Shown here piece after piece: positions 22,301 through 32,800 of a DNA stretch of 64,000 nt. A model generated the notes under the pieces. It worked only from the letters and a program-made list of their open reading frames with translations. It ran no database searches and was not told the origin of the DNA. How positions within the stretch are numbered: position 1 is the stretch's first letter; each line of letters starts with the position of its first letter. The stretch is taken from NCBI GenBank assembly GCA_948470475.1, contig OX419335.1:17739026-17803025 (forward strand), given 5' to 3'. Position numbers and translations under genes: made by a program. The stretch comes from Galaxea fascicularis. Taxonomy: Eukaryota > Cnidaria > Anthozoa > Scleractinia > Euphylliidae.

Positions 22301-25300
22301 TAAGGTCTGAATGTAACACTTCAGTCAGAACTGCAATAAAATTAAAAGAGGATGCTGTGATTGATTGATTCCATTTTGTTCAGTTTAAACTGAGAACAAA
22401 AGAAATCATGTAAGAGCACTGAACAATCAACACGGAAAACTATAGGTTCAACCTCATTCCCAGAGTCTTTCTTCTTCGAAAGAAGAGAGACCCTGGGAAT
22501 GAGGTTGCTACAGTTTGGAGGATAAAATCTAAGAGTTCATTACATTAATCAACAAAAGAAATTACAAAAACCAATATGGGAACAAGTAACACAGGATTGT
22601 TAAGAGAACTTACATACATACATACATACATACATATGATTTTGCTGATGCAGTTCCAGGCTTCAGATGGTACTCATCGCTTTGATTTGCTACAGCTCTG
22701 TTTCGTATGGTCAAGAGCGACCACACTCATCAGGAAAAAATAGCGAATGACTGTTAACTGACAATGCTGGCGATATGATAAAAATACAAATGTATGCGCG
22801 TGCCGGTAAATAGCGCTCGCCGTTTCGTTGCACGTACGTTATGTTATTCGGAAGAACTTGAGTGTGAACCTATTTCTATGGCGACATGAACTTGCTAATT
22901 CATTTCTCTTGTTAAGGCTGCTTAGATCTTTCCTAAAAATGATGTAATACTTTTCTTGAAGGCACATATTGCACTTCTTGCTCTCGTTATTGTATACAGC
23001 TTCCTTATAGTGGGCATTCCGGCTTATTTCTACAGTTACACGTGCGTGGTTGTTGCGAGGGTGCAGCCGTAGTGCTATCCTGGGCAAGCATGGTCTTGTT
23101 ATGCGATGAAATGACGGCTTTCATGTTTGGCATACACGAATAGCTGAGTTTAAGGGTATGCCTGTTGAAGATTTTGTTTAATGGGTGGTTCTTTGGGAAG
23201 CATTTATCTACGATGAGCAGAAATTTCCTTCCCAGGTTGGTCTTCACATTGCTGTCCCATGGAGGGTTGTACCAGGTGATCTTTCTTTTCCTGGCTTTGC
23301 TCTTTCTCGTTGCCCCCCTTGCTTGTGGATCGAATTTAAGCTTGTAGTCGTAGCCACTTTCTTCAAGTGCTTGTTGGTATGGGGCACTAGCTTCGTTAAA
23401 GACTTGTTCAGAAGACGAAATGTTTGTTAGCCGTTTATTAATGTTTAGAGGGATGTTTTTCAGCAATGCTGGGGGATGGTTACTCAGCCGGTGGACAAAC
23501 AATAATTTGTTTGGCCTCATGTATGGCTTGTAGCTTCCACTTGAAAGGTCAAAGGTAACATCAAGGAAGTTGACTATCTTCTTGTTTGCTTCGATTGTTA
23601 TTTTAAGACCGTTGGATTTAAAAACATGGCTGACTTCTTGCTTTGTTTTTTCGATCTCTCTTGGCGTGGCCTTACATACTGCGATCCCGTCGTCACGGTA
23701 GAGTCCCACTTCATCTTTAAATTTGGGCGCAATGAGGGACAGCATATACACTCCTATTAACTCACAGGTTTCAGCTCTGTTGTATGAACCCATTGTTACG
23801 TCAAACGTGCTGTCAGAGTTCTTTTTGGTCCATGGGGAATTTTGGTGGTAGAGGAGTGATCTTTTCAAGTGTATAATAATATGCCAGTCTTGTTGGGTGA
23901 TCTTTGTAAATTTTGATGCATAGTCCAATGCCTTCATTAGCAGTTCCTCAGAGATGGATGGATAAAATTCGCAAACATCAAATGTGATAAATGCGTGCCG
24001 ACATTTTTCAGGGATCGCGTTAAACCATTCAATGATGTTGCTAGTGCTTTTCACCATGAGCCGTCATTTCACCGCATAATAAGACCATGCTTGCCCAGGA
24101 TAGCGCTATGGCTGCACCCTCGCAACAACCACGCACATGTAACTGTAGAAATAAGCCGGAATGCCCACTACAAGGAAGCTGTATGCAAGAAAACATGATT
24201 TATCAAGCGACAGTTGCCACAGAAACGACAATGGAGAATTATGTCAGACTTGCTTTGAATTTCAAAGAATGTTACAGAAACCATCAGACATCTTTCCGGC
24301 ACCCCAACAAAAGAAATGAGACTGAGCTATCAAAGCACATCTGGAACCTCAAAGACTGAAAGGAGTCGTTTCACGTTAAGTGGAGAATTCTAAGAACGTG
24401 CAAACCATACAATAACGAGAGCAAGAAGTGCAATATGTGCCTTCAAGAAAAGTATTACATCATTTTTAGGAAAGATCTAAGCAGCCTTAACAAGAGAAAT
24501 GAATTAGCAAGTTCATGTTGCCATAGAAATAGGTTCACACTCAAGTTCTTCCGAATAACATAACGTGCGTGAAACGAAATGGCGTGCGCTATTTACCGGC
24601 ACGCGCATACATTTGTATTTTTTTCATATCGCCAGCATTGTCAGTTAATGGTCATTCACTATTTTTGCCTGAAGAGTGTGGTCGCTCTTGACCATACAAA
24701 ACAGAGCTGTAGCAAATCAAAGCGATGAGTATCATCTGAAGCCTGGAACTGCATCAGCAAAATCATATTTACTGCTCCTGTTAAGTTGAGCGCTCTCAAA
24801 AAATTGTTCTACCTAAGTATTCAGAATTTACATACATATATACATACATGAACTTTATTTAAACTCGAATTTCAGAGTAGCCTGAAAGGCTAATATCTTC
24901 GAGAACAAAAAAGAGAAAATCTATTTACATACACAAAAATCTACATACATACATAAAATAAATCTATAATTTTTATACATGCTTAAAAATCTATTTACAT
25001 ACATGAAAAAATGTTAAATAACTGTTAAGTCTAAAAGGAGATTGCTTTCAGGAGTCTTCTAAATCCAGATAAAGTAGACTCTGATCTTACATTATTAGGT
25101 AGGGAGTTCCAGTTCTTAGACGCAAAGTAACGAAAGGAGTTGAGGCCATAAGTAGAAGTAACAGGTTTACATAGCGATAAAATATTCGTTTTTCTAAAAG
25201 AGTATTCAGACTGACGCAAAGGAAACATGTCTTTGAGATATTTAGGAAAGCTGTTACAGTTCAAACATTTTTTAATAGTAATTAACATATTTTGAATCCG

Positions 25301-28300
25301 TCGGTTGTACAAAGTTGATCCTTCTGATTTATACAATAACTGTTGGTAAGAGGAAACTTTATCATTAAAAACAACACGTAGGGCACGCTTATTAAGAGAT
25401 AATTTCTAATTTATCACGGTTTCTAGCACTACAAAAATGCTAGACCGTAGTGGGGCAATTATACAACTTTAACTTTAACAACTATACAACTTTAACTTGG
25501 TAGCAGTACAAATGAGGTTACGAAATCTAATCATGACATTCAATTGATTTTTGACTTTTTTACATACTAAAGACACATGTTTATTGAAGTTTAACTGATT
25601 GTCAATGGTCATTCCAAGTAAGTCCAGGGAGTCCCCAACAGGAAAAGAGAATTTGTAGTCAGTGGTCCCTAAAACCATAGCATGGTGTTTGTCGGGGTTC
25701 ACGATCATGCCGTTTTCTGTGTACCACTGATTTACAGTTTGGAGCTGATGAAGTATCCGCTGTTCAAGGGCTCTAGGATCCACATCCGAAATAAAACGAA
25801 ATAAGACCGGGCAGTAGATTTGCAGCCCACAAATATAATTATATAGTGTAGGATTTACCATCCTACACAACAAGACTTACATAAAGGAAGTGCTGTATGT
25901 TCGAATACATGTACATGTATAAGGTGCATAAAGAAAGAAATAAAGAAGAAAAAACAATGATGAATAGACAAGAATCACAAAAACAATACATCATAACTTC
26001 CAACAGGGGAATACAAGTACATGTAATTTTATATGAGCCAGTTACACATTTCTTCACTTGGCTTAGATCAGTTTTAAAGAAAATCAATGAAATTATATTC
26101 AACAAATTGCACAATAGAGTTAAGAAGCCTAACTGGTGGGAGGCAGACCAGTTGGCCATTTTCAAGGCCAACTGAGGAGTTGAACCAGGGACTACCCAAA
26201 ACAACACCAGTAGGACTTAAGGCCGGGACTTCAAGATCTTAATGCACCTATCAATGTTTAGACGGAGAGGGGGGGGGGGGTATGGGCAAAGATGCGGCAT
26301 TTGAACACTTCTGTTGTCCCCTCTCTGGGGAATTTGACCACTTGTACTAATTAAAGTTCAAATATTATAAAGGATTGTTAAACTATTTCCAGTCCCAAGG
26401 GTCGGGAATTTGACCAAAAAATTGCAAGAAAATTCAAATGACGCACCTTTGCCCGTACCCCCCCCCCCCCTCTCCGTCTAAACATTGATAGGTGCATAAC
26501 TCTGACACCCTAACCACTAGGCCACACAGTGCCACCATGATGGTACCCTGGACGGTACCTTACTGGTACAGGTGATCTGCTGTAGGTTCACGCTACTCAC
26601 AAAAATTAATAACAAATTGACTTTGTGTCTGAAAAACAATGCATGACAAAGCTTTGCACTAATAACAGCCCAAAACCACCAAATGGTCACCTTGATGTAG
26701 AGCAGTTCTTGACTCCAAGCAGCAAGGCCACAGAAGCAAGGGTCTTCAAACTTGTCCTTCCTGACTGTGACATGCTGGACACTGGTAATCCCACCTGTTC
26801 AGTGATCCGACTGAGCCTCTCAACTGAGAAAAGAAAAGCATGACAGTTGCAACAATGCTAGTATGTAGAAAGCAAAAAGTTTGGATACAAAAACAAGTGA
26901 AAAGAAAATGTTCATGATGTACATGTGGACTCAAATAGATTAAATGCAAAGTTAAAATAATAAAAATCCCCACCAAAAATTGAAAAGCAGATGAAGAAAA
27001 TTGACAATCACTTTTCTTTCTTTCTATTAAATGGTATTCTGTTTTCCTAAAAAATTAATAACAAGGTAATTTTATGTTCTGGAGTGATATGAGCTCAAAG
27101 GCCTGGACCATGATAATCAAAACTTAATGAGAAGCACATGTGTTTCTTGCCACCTTAGCTTTTCAAACAACAGAGATGTCAGGTCAATAATCTTATGAAG
27201 CTCTTTTCCTAACCAAACAGATTGCTACAATTATTTATCACCGACTTGCTGACTGTGAATGTCAGGGCTGCCAGTAAGGACTGGAAGGTGGAGATTTTCC
27301 CTGGAAATTTTGAGTCAGGTCCCCAGATAACTATTTTGATAGAAAAATAAAGTATTGGATGTATCCCAAGAGCTGACTCTCTGACTAGTTTTTGTATAGC
27401 CCTGCTTTGGCAAGATTTTTGCACATGCAATCCTAAACATTAATTATACATGCATTTTGCGACTCAAACTCTGTTTTTGGAACAGGGTTAGTATGACAGT
27501 GATGCGTGTATAATTACGTACAGGGTTGTGTGGAAATCTTTCCCTGCTTTTTCAAAAAAGTAGCAAGAACTCAAATCCTACCGGTTACTTGCTGCTCAGG
27601 GAACCCAGCAGCTATATGCATAACATATATGTCATAATTTAAATTTGTTTTTGGTTTACAATTTTTTGAACCAGTTTAAGTTTTATTCTCCTTTAAGTCA
27701 AATTCGTTAGCATAATCTGAAACATAGGAAAATAAAAATCAAACTGGTTCAAAAACATTTAAACCAGAAAAAAATTAAACCACAACATATACAACAGGAC
27801 GGCACCTTCAGCAGCATATTCTGATGTCTTTTGAATGTAATCTTTTGTTATGATTTCACCATGCTTATTGTGCTCTTGATTTCTATTTGCAAGCTGCTCC
27901 AACACACTCAAAGTAAAGCCGTTTATCTCAAATTGAGGAATTGAATCTTGACCATATACTTCCTGCAGCCATGAGAAAACCTGTTTGAAAGTGGACACAA
28001 TTCAGTGTTTATTACCAAAGAAGCATGCATACCAGTTATGCAATGTTTTCACTCCGTTTCTCTACTGTGAAGCCTGATAGCCCTGGTCAGGACGTCACAA
28101 ATCGATTACTCAAACTGCTAATCGATTAGCTAAAATAATCGTTAAATATCAATAATCACAACATTCATGACCTTTTTTCAATTTTGCTCACTTGATTCAG
28201 TTGCATCGTGTGGATGAAGGTGTTATCTTCTTGGCTATTCACTCAAGTCCATTTACGGTCAATACTTGCACAAACAGTTGTTACAGTTTACTAACTCGTC

Positions 28301-29672
28301 AATGCATACCAAAGTTGGTTTAACTAAAACAGACATCAGCTCTGCGTTTTTGTTCTCTTAAGGTCAAATTTGTTGTTTCTAGCGACAAGAACATTTTTAT
28401 TTAAGTTTAAGAAACCTTTGCAGTTTGTTGAAAGTTTACTAAAATTGTGTTACAAGGCTGCTCCCTAAGAAAATTTTAATGGTGCCCTCGGAACTAAACG
28501 CTGAAAACTTAGAAGCCCAATATATGAAGTGAAAGGTGTTGCTGTGAAAAATTCAGGCGCCCAGAGCTGTTCTTTGGGTGCCCCAGGCTACCGGGCCCCT
28601 GTTAGGCAACAGCCTTGTGTTATGCACCAGTCAATGTAAATCCCCCCCCCCCCAAACCCGGGAATAGGCAGGGAATTGGACAAAAGGACTGGCGAAAGTG
28701 AGCCAATGTTCCCGCCCCCAGGACAATGTTTTCGTTCCAATGTCCTTGCTTGTCCCTGCCTACCAGTGAAGGTCTATTTGAGTGTTGTCAAAAACATCCT
28801 CACTGATAAGAAAATAAATGAGACAGCAAAGTAACATTCAGAGTCTTTAATGATTTGTGCATCTTTTGAGTTAATTGATATTATAAGCTTTCACAAGAAA
28901 TATTTTTAACAATGTATAAAGAGAAGGATGGCAAGCAAGATGTAAGGATAACGCAGATTTATGAAGTTCAACTCACATTTCTCTCCGCCATATTTAGTCC
29001 CTTTTAGGTTTGGTCCCAGTCTCTTCGCAACATAGTTCTTCATTCCAACCTTCAGCAGATTGATTTCCCCGCTTTCGGTACCGAAGAAGAAAATCTCGTC
29101 CAACACCCTGCATACTGGGACAGTTTAGAATGTCCCACATTGGATTTTGGCCCGCTAATGTCCTGGCTTTTCCCGGGTTAAGGGGGGGGGGGGGATTTAC
29201 ATTGACTGGTGCATTATACAGCTGATTCAAGGTTCAGTGTCCTTTCCTTGGATGAAAATATAAAGAAAAGAAACAAATTCCTGTTTTTTGGCCTAAGGAT
29301 AACCATTAGTCATTTGTTCCTTGCTTCTAGCCGCCTTAGTTCGTTTAACGAAATCGATATTTTCGATATATCTCGAAGGAAGTCGATTAAAATCGAACTG
29401 TAATTACCAAAATCGATAAACACAAAAACCTCTGCTATCGATTATTATCGATTTTCGATATTAATCGATTAATTAGTATCGAAAAATATCGATTACAATC
29501 TATTTGTAACGCCCTGCCTAGTTCACGTTTGCCAATACTGCAAGCATAAATGCTTATATCAACATTCCCTTAGTTACGAGGCTCTTACATGTGCTACGCA
29601 TCACATATAAGTTTAAAATAGACTCGCCTTATTGTGTTTGTCTCCACTCTCAGTCGCTTGGATTCCAGCCAT
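19364..29672 (-). CDS. HAUS1: HAUS augmin-like complex subunit 1, complete, nine coding exons
   Basis: Exons in order: 29628-29672, 27806-27980, 26691-26823, 22139-22273, 21329-21452, 20979-21044, 20291-20362, 19810-19857, 19364-19414. Together they give 849 bp, 282 residues plus stop, close to the 278 residues of human HAUS1, and all phases match. The N-terminal segment has WLQEVYGQDSIPQFEIN, like WLKKIFGDHPIPQYEVN of the human protein. The C-terminal segment has LEGYHSLPPDISQARVKVEE and ends LSVSIDTLHL. The middle is coiled coil. HAUS1 is a subunit of augmin, the eight-subunit complex that recruits gamma-tubulin to existing microtubules in the spindle. Intron 1 begins AAG|GCGAGT, so it would be a GC-AG intron. 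Intron 3 (22274-26690) is filled by a Penelope-like element and a LINE fragment. Confidence 0.92.
19964..20270. mobile_element. hAT-like MITE with 6 bp target duplication
   Basis: It starts CAGGGTTTGTACAC and ends GTGTGCCAACCCTG, flanked by GATTAT at 19958-19963 and 20271-20276. The interior is made of repeated CAAGGAC motifs. It lies in an intron of HAUS1. Confidence 0.7.
20733..20878 (-). repeat. tRNA-derived SINE, family 1, truncated
   Basis: The minus strand has GGATGGTACAGTGGTGACAG and GGGTTCAATTCCCGGCC as A and B boxes, then TTTGTGGGTTGAGTTTG. It is a shorter copy of the family at 928-1214 and 32773-33066. Confidence 0.65.
22450..22507. repeat. Small hairpin, about 58 bp
   Basis: AACCTCATTCCCAGAGTCTT is answered by AAGAGAGACCCTGGGAATGA around a TTCGAA centre. 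It is a perfect-looking small MITE in HAUS1 intron 3. No clear target duplication was seen. Confidence 0.55.
22674..22750 (-). ncRNA. Hammerhead ribozyme candidate, intact core
   Basis: The minus strand reads CTGATGA, an 8 bp stem II (GTGTGGTC / GACCATAC, one G-U) around GCTCTT, then GAAA, then ACAG-AG-CTGT as a minimal stem III, then the expected cleavage site GTA. Stem I pairs TTT/AAA close to the core and, after an internal loop, CGCT/AGCG and TCAT/ATGA. Every invariant core base is present. Minimal type I hammerheads of this kind are known in the terminal repeats of Penelope-like elements. Confidence 0.75.
23005..24057 (-). pseudogene. Penelope-like reverse transcriptase ORF, lacking its nuclease end
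   Basis: A 350-residue frame with FITFDVCEFYPSISE (motif A), MGSYNRAETCELIGVYML (motif B) and LYRDDGIAV (motif C). It ends in RTCNCRNKPECPL, a Cys cluster that normally precedes a GIY-YIG-type domain. Here about 100 residues are deleted and the frame is lost; remnants (KCNMCLQEKYYIIF) follow at 22839-22990 in another frame. The inverted copy at 24087-24359 keeps part of the deleted segment (QGSCMQENMIYQATV and ELSKHIWNLKD). The sequence type differs strongly from the element at 11682-13219, so the two are separate Penelope-like lineages. Confidence 0.78.
24652..24728 (+). ncRNA. Decayed hammerhead in the inverted arm
   Basis: This is the inverted copy of 22674-22750. It keeps stem II and the ACAG-AG-CTGT stem III, but the invariant GAAA is AAAA and the first core box is CTGAAGA. 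The loss of the G makes cleavage unlikely. Confidence 0.65.
24826..25873 (-). mobile_element. LINE (non-LTR) retrotransposon fragment, 5'-truncated
   Basis: Two minus-strand reading frames match the thumb and C-terminal end of a non-LTR reverse transcriptase: 25475-25873 with NGMIVNPDKHHAMVLGTTDY, SLDLLGMTIDNQLNFNKHVS and NVMIRFRNL; and 25031-25336 with YGLNSFRYFASKNWNSLPNN. They are separated by a frame break. The 3' tail is a CATA-type repeat near 24830. It lacks the palm and endonuclease, so it is dead. Confidence 0.75.
26243..26496. mobile_element. PIF/Harbinger-like MITE with poly-G ends
   Basis: The ends are TGCACCTATCAATGTTTAGA and its inverse, each followed by a run of G or C. TAA flanks both ends (26240-26242 and 26497-26499). 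The three-base TWA duplication is typical of PIF/Harbinger. It lies in HAUS1 intron 3. Confidence 0.75.
28453..28617. mobile_element. hAT-like MITE (CAAGGCTG ends)
   Basis: CAAGGCTGCTCCCTAAG at the left is inverted as GTTAGGCAACAGCCTTG at the right, flanked by TGTTA on both sides. It shares ends and the GGCGCCC/ACCGGGC interior with the copy at 38792-38955. Confidence 0.6.
28623..29213. mobile_element. PIF/Harbinger-like MITE with poly-C/G ends, second copy
   Basis: The ends TGCACCAGTCAATGTAAATC and inverse are followed by runs of C or G and CCCGGG. TTA flanks both sides (28620-28622, 29214-29216). The ends agree with those at 26243 in TGCACC and TCAATGT. The interior contains an unrecognised minus-strand frame (28906-29106). 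Confidence 0.7.
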
Positions 29673-29833
29673 GTAAACATCCCCTTCCTTAAAAATGGCG
29701 GGCAAACTTTCATGCAGTCCCATGGACCCTTTCGCCTCTTTGAAAGAGAAGGACTGGGGCTAGGAGGTCACTCAAGGGAGCCATGTTCGATTTGTCCGAA
29801 CTGAAAATCAGCTGATTATTTCCACAAAAAACG
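29673..29833. promoter_or_regulatory. Compact bidirectional promoter for HAUS1 and AP3B
   Basis: Only 161 bp separate the two start codons, which face in opposite directions, so both transcripts must start in this stretch or nearby. It contains AAAAATGGCGGGC at 29690-29702, a YY1-type motif. There is no TATA box. Confidence 0.65.
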
Positions 29834-32800
29834 ATGTCCAACATGTCTTACAACGCTGAAAGACCCATAGGAGACCCTGATGTCCCGGACTCAACAACGG
29901 GTGGATTTTTTTCAAGTGATTTTCAAAGGTAACCCTACTCTTTCTCTATGATTTCTCTTCCGGGATTAAAAGGTACAGATGTCCCAAGAGATTTCAATTT
30001 TTCGTTTTGCTTTCAAGTTCACTCACAACTCTGTTTTCTCTTATAGGCACGATGATCTAAAGACAATGTTAGATGGCTCGAAGGACAACCTTAAGCTTGA
30101 TGCTATGAAGCGCATAATTGGAGTAAGTCATGAAACTCAAATATGAATCATTTTATACCATGCCATAGAAAAACACAACCAATCAGAATGCAGGAAAGCT
30201 GTTTTATATTTAAGAAATAGAAAACATGTACAGTGTTTCAGCGCTCCAAGCTCACTTTTTCAAAAAGTCGCCTTTTGGCAACCTGCAATCATAAAGGGCC
30301 AGAATTTTAGTCGCCAAATATTTTTTGCACTTGCTATGGCGACCAAAATGGTTGCAGCTGGGAGCGCTGTGTTTGTATCAAGTTATAGAAACACAAGTGG
30401 ACGTTTGGGAGAACGAGAATTGCTGTGCGGCGCGTGTTTCCACAGCTTTTTTGAGTTCTCCCAAACCCAAAGTGTTTCTATAATTTGATATTAACACCGA
30501 GAACATGTTTTCTATTTCTTTTAGAAAACACTGCAACAAAAAAAAGCAAAACAACTCGTTAACTTTGGTTGTCAAAATGTAAATTCTCTTTGCTCGTGCC
30601 ATCATTACGTCAACAGGTAGTGCTAGTTCTCTGTTCCTATCAAGTTATAGAAACACAATTTCTAACCAATCAATGCATGTGTTTTCTTGGGACCATTTTT
30701 TAATCGTCACCATTTCACCAAACACTCCCATCATGCACCCCATTGATTATGTAGGGCTATGTATTTTCTGTGACATGATATAAAATAGTTATACAAAGCT
30801 TTCTCATGGTATACCATGGAATATCCCACTTGTCACTTGTATTTTCCTTTCACACACACTTGCCAAAAAGAGATGTATCTGGTAGGCAATGATTCTACTT
30901 ATGTCTCAGAACATCACATTACGCTATTTAGCAGTTGGGGGACACATTACTAAGTATAATGCTAACTTCAAATAATGTGATTTCCTGCAGTGATTATTTT
31001 TAACAATACACTTTCACATAAACCTTCATTGTGCAGTTCTAGAAAATATCCATACTTCCTATGTAGAAGGTGAATGCAAATTCCAAGGGGGAGGAGAATG
31101 GCAAAAGCAAAGTTTTTAAAATATGGAGCTGTATTGGAGTTCCAGAGGGAAGTGGAGGGGGGGGGGGTGCAAACCAAAAATCCTTCCATGAGAGGGGTAT
31201 GGATTTTCTGGAACCACACATAACAAGAGAACACCATTGTGTTGTTTATTATTACAGTAACGTTATACAACAAGAATTGTCTTCTCTCACTGAAGTAACA
31301 TGGATTTCCTGGCTATGTTATAATTTGCTTTTAATTTCTGATCCTGTAGATGATGGCTGATGGTCGAGATGTATCAGACTTGTTTGCAGCAGTAGTCAAG
31401 AATGTGGTTTCAAAGAATGTTGAGGTAAATTTATATTTTGTTAATTGTCTGTTTTGTTGTTGTTTAGATTGTTTCATTTTGATTTAACTTTGTGATGGTG
31501 TTTGGCAAGGGCTGTGTTCAGGATATTAAGTTTTTCGGTTGGCTCAGTTGGTAGAGCACCAAACTACCATGTGGGAGGTCACGGTTTCAAACCCTGGCCC
31601 CGGTTGTTCAAAGGCTGGATAGGGCTATCCACCAGATAAATATTTATCCAGTGGATAGTGCAATTAGCTTTCCCAGTACTTCTCTGCTGAACAACCAGGG
31701 CCTGGCCAGCCCAACACTCAGGGTCCTTAAGTAACTGAGGAGAAAGTGCTTCCTTTGTAATGACATCTGCAAATTGTTAGACTTTGTAGTCTTCTCAGAT
31801 AAGGCTGATAAACCATAGGCCCCATCTCACAACTCTTCATGGTTTATTCTGTGGGACATTAAAGAACCACTAGGGATGTAATGAATCCTGACTGTGACCA
31901 CTTGTAGTGTCCAACTATAACTCTTAGCACAAGTGGTTGGCTTGGCTTAATCTTCTAAATGGACTACTGGTCAAGGAGACCACATAAGAATAATGACTGA
32001 CAGTAGTCAAATTGAAGGCATCCAAGTGCTGAACAGGAAGAATTATGCATGTTTCAAAAAATATTTGAAGGATTCTAAAGACAATAGCCTCTACTTGTCT
32101 TTAAAAATATACTCAGATATTTATCCTTGGACATTACCAGTTACTATTACTAAGAAATTTCTGATATTGTATTTAAAAAACTATGATTATTTCTCTCAAC
32201 AGGTGAAGAAGCTGGTCTATTTGTACCTCGTTAGATATGCAGAGGAGCAGCAAGATTTGGCTCTTCTTTCTATAAGCACTTTTCAAAAAGGATTAAAGGT
32301 TGGTGAAGTTTTGGTCTTTGTGATGAAGATGCAAATACAGTAAATTAAAATTAATGTTAGTCAAATGTTGTAGATATAATACATCTGTATGTGTATGACG
32401 TGAGCTGTAAAGAAAGAAAATAATAAATGTCATAAACTGAAACTCAAGCTTACCATGAATACACAGTAAAACTCTGGGTATGTGCCACTGCAAAGGGTAT
32501 AGTTTTAAATTAGTTTAGTCTGGGATAGGGTATAGAATTTAGAGAGTTTTGGTCTAGAATGGGGTATCATTGTCCAAGAGCTGACCAAGGGGTTTCAGAG
32601 TCCCAGCAGCACACCCCCACCCAAACATCAAACAATAAATTGCAGAGTACCCCCCCCCCCCCCACTTCCCGAGTAAAAGACTCCAAATTGTACTTGAAGT
32701 TGCCCTCCTTGCTTGGGTGAGGGTAGTAATGGCTAGACTTATTAATTATTAAGCTCTGTATTTTTCCCCAGGGGAGGGGGGCAGGGTTGGTGCAGTGGTG

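Larger units (their letters stand above)
22626..24775 (-). mobile_element. Penelope-like element with a 0.5-0.7 kb inverted 3'-end copy
   Basis: The body runs on the minus strand from about 24058 to 22634. From 24059 to about 24770 the same 3' half is present again in inverted orientation, so the insert forms a large hairpin whose loop is the reverse transcriptase gene. The 3' end finishes in a CATA microsatellite at 22617-22636. TGTTAAG occurs near both ends (about 22599 and 24779) and may be the target duplication, but this is weak. The element lies in HAUS1 intron 3. Confidence 0.78.
28085..29518. mobile_element. Inverted-repeat element hosting two nested MITEs
   Basis: The left end GGTCAGGACGTCACAAATCG pairs with the inverse of ATTTGTAACGCCCTGCC at the right. 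Both ends lead into clusters of ATCGATT motifs. Between them sit two other MITEs (28453-28617 and 28623-29213). No clear target duplication was found, so the outer borders are tentative. It lies in HAUS1 intron 1. Confidence 0.45.

Noticed and set aside
22617..22636. CATA repeat taken as a CRISPR-like or regulatory array
   Set aside because: It is a simple microsatellite forming the tail of the Penelope-like element.
28906..29230. Minus-strand frames inside the Harbinger-like MITE as a HAUS1 exon
   Set aside because: They fall within the element borders, match no HAUS1 segment and the HAUS1 model is complete without them.
31536..31620. Possible tRNA gene (A and B boxes)
   Set aside because: The acceptor stem does not close and a SINE body follows; the same applies to the tRNA-like heads at 928-1214, 9892-9935, 10262-10330, 20733-20878 and 32773-33066.
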